The notes beneath the pieces are model-generated. The model worked only from the letters and a program-made list of their open reading frames with translations. It was not told the origin of the DNA and searched no databases. From a bacterium (GTDB lineage Bacteria; Actinomycetota; Acidimicrobiia; Spongiisociales; ZC4RG35): 51,550 nt of DNA. The stretch is taken from the NCBI GenBank assembly GCA_024641285.1, contig JAHEDH010000007.1:1-51550 (forward strand), read 5' to 3'. The translations under genes and the position numbers were made by a program. Positions 51,072 to 51,550 of this stretch are shown one piece after another. The stretch's first letter is position 1, and every line of letters begins with the position of its first letter.

Positions 51072-51550
51072 ATGACGCGACGCCCGAAACCAGACACGCC
51101 AGGGCCCGGCCAGGAGTCGGTCTGGGACTACCCGCGTCCGCCCGCGCTCGAGCGCGACGACCGGTTGGTCGAAGTCAGATTCGCGGGCGAGGTCGTGGCC
51201 TCGACGACCCGCGCCTATCGGGTCCTCGAGACCAGCCACCCGCCGGGCTACTACCTCCCGCCCGAAGACGTCCGTGACGACCTCCTGATTCGCATGCCCG
51301 GAAGCACAGTGTGCGAGTGGAAGGGCGTCGCCGCCTACTGGAGCGTCCAGCTGGGCGGCGAGATCGCCCGCAACGCCGCGTGGTCGTACCCGGATCCGGT
51401 CCCCGCCTTCGTGGCGATCACCGACTTCGTCTCCTTCTATCCCGGACGGGTCGATCAGATCACCGTTGGCGGGGAGGTGGTTCGTCCCCAGGCCGGCGAG
51501 TTCTATGGCGGATGGATTCTCGATGAGATCGTGGGGCCGTTCAAGGGAGA
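51072..51550 (+). CDS. DUF427-domain protein, 3' end cut by window
   Basis: Missed by the ORF track because no stop falls inside the window. Frame from ATG at 51072 reads MTRRPKPDTPGPGQESVWDYP, then FAGEVVASTTRAYRVLETSH and PPGYYLPPEDV, DLLIRMPGSTVCEWKGVAAYWSV and SFYPGRVDQITVGGEVV, ending GGWILDEIVGPFKG. This is the DUF427 fold (a small beta-rich protein, role unknown). About 160 residues shown, so only a few are missing. Confidence 0.85.
   Translation, partial: MTRRPKPDTPGPGQESVWDYPRPPALERDDRLVEVRFAGEVVASTTRAYRVLETSHPPGYYLPPEDVRDDLLIRMPGSTVCEWKGVAAYWSVQLGGEIARNAAWSYPDPVPAFVAITDFVSFYPGRVDQITVGGEVVRPQAGEFYGGWILDEIVGPFKG

Noticed and set aside
51311-51526. 71-aa ORF near the right end
   Set aside because: Wrong frame of the truncated DUF427 gene, which lacks a stop in the window and so is missing from the track.

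Overview
The window is one gene-dense, GC-rich bacterial chromosome segment with about 44 protein genes, two of them cut by the window ends. A WhiB iron-sulfur regulator, a sigma-K/RskA-type pair, a PPi-type phosphofructokinase fold and many GTG starts point to Actinomycetota. The sparse, mostly single-copy layout would suit an uncultured Acidimicrobiia-like lineage, but that placement is inference. I saw no rRNA, tRNA, CRISPR array, transposase or phage gene. No gene-free stretch exceeds 300 bases; the longest is about 270 bases at 3516-3788.

Layout. 0-9 kb: the end of a fused indolepyruvate:ferredoxin oxidoreductase, an unknown protein, a baeRF-type release-factor-like protein, an aromatic-amino-acid-type decarboxylase, a lipoprotein and a class III aminotransferase. 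9-12 kb: purM and purF. 12-17 kb: a translationally coupled cluster of polyol dehydrogenase, class II aldolase, PfkB kinase and an IolN-like ring-opening hydrolase, with an MFS transporter upstream. 17-25 kb: a coiled-coil/helix-hairpin-helix membrane protein, pfkA, and the purC-purS-purQ-(DUF2807 lipoprotein)-purL group. 25-33 kb: 6-phosphogluconate dehydrogenase, galT, two unusually large ABC sugar permeases, their binding protein and a GH42 beta-galactosidase, which together form a beta-galactoside uptake and use operon. 33-39 kb: a palindrome-packed element, lipoproteins, a hotdog thioesterase, an LCP cell-wall ligase, purB, secreted proteins and a YcaQ/AlkZ-type winged-helix protein. 39-45 kb: purD, purA and the TldD/TldE protease pair. 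45-51.5 kb: CorA, a membrane protein, WhiB, a CarH-like B12 photoreceptor with an excisionase-type HTH, a photolyase, RskA/SigK, a small membrane protein and a truncated DUF427 gene.

How it fits together. Nine purine genes (F, M, L, Q, S, C, B, D, A) are spread over four sites. The 12-16 kb cluster can be read as a kinase/aldolase branch of inositol (cyclitol) catabolism. The 47-49 kb pair looks like a light-sensing regulator facing its DNA-repair photolyase.

Non-coding patterns. At least eleven genes carry a TANNNT-like -10 box only 6-7 bases before the start codon, which indicates leaderless transcription. Degenerate 7-base repeats lie directly behind the stop codons of several genes. A 108-bp element made of five consecutive hairpins forms the 3' end of one lipoprotein gene.
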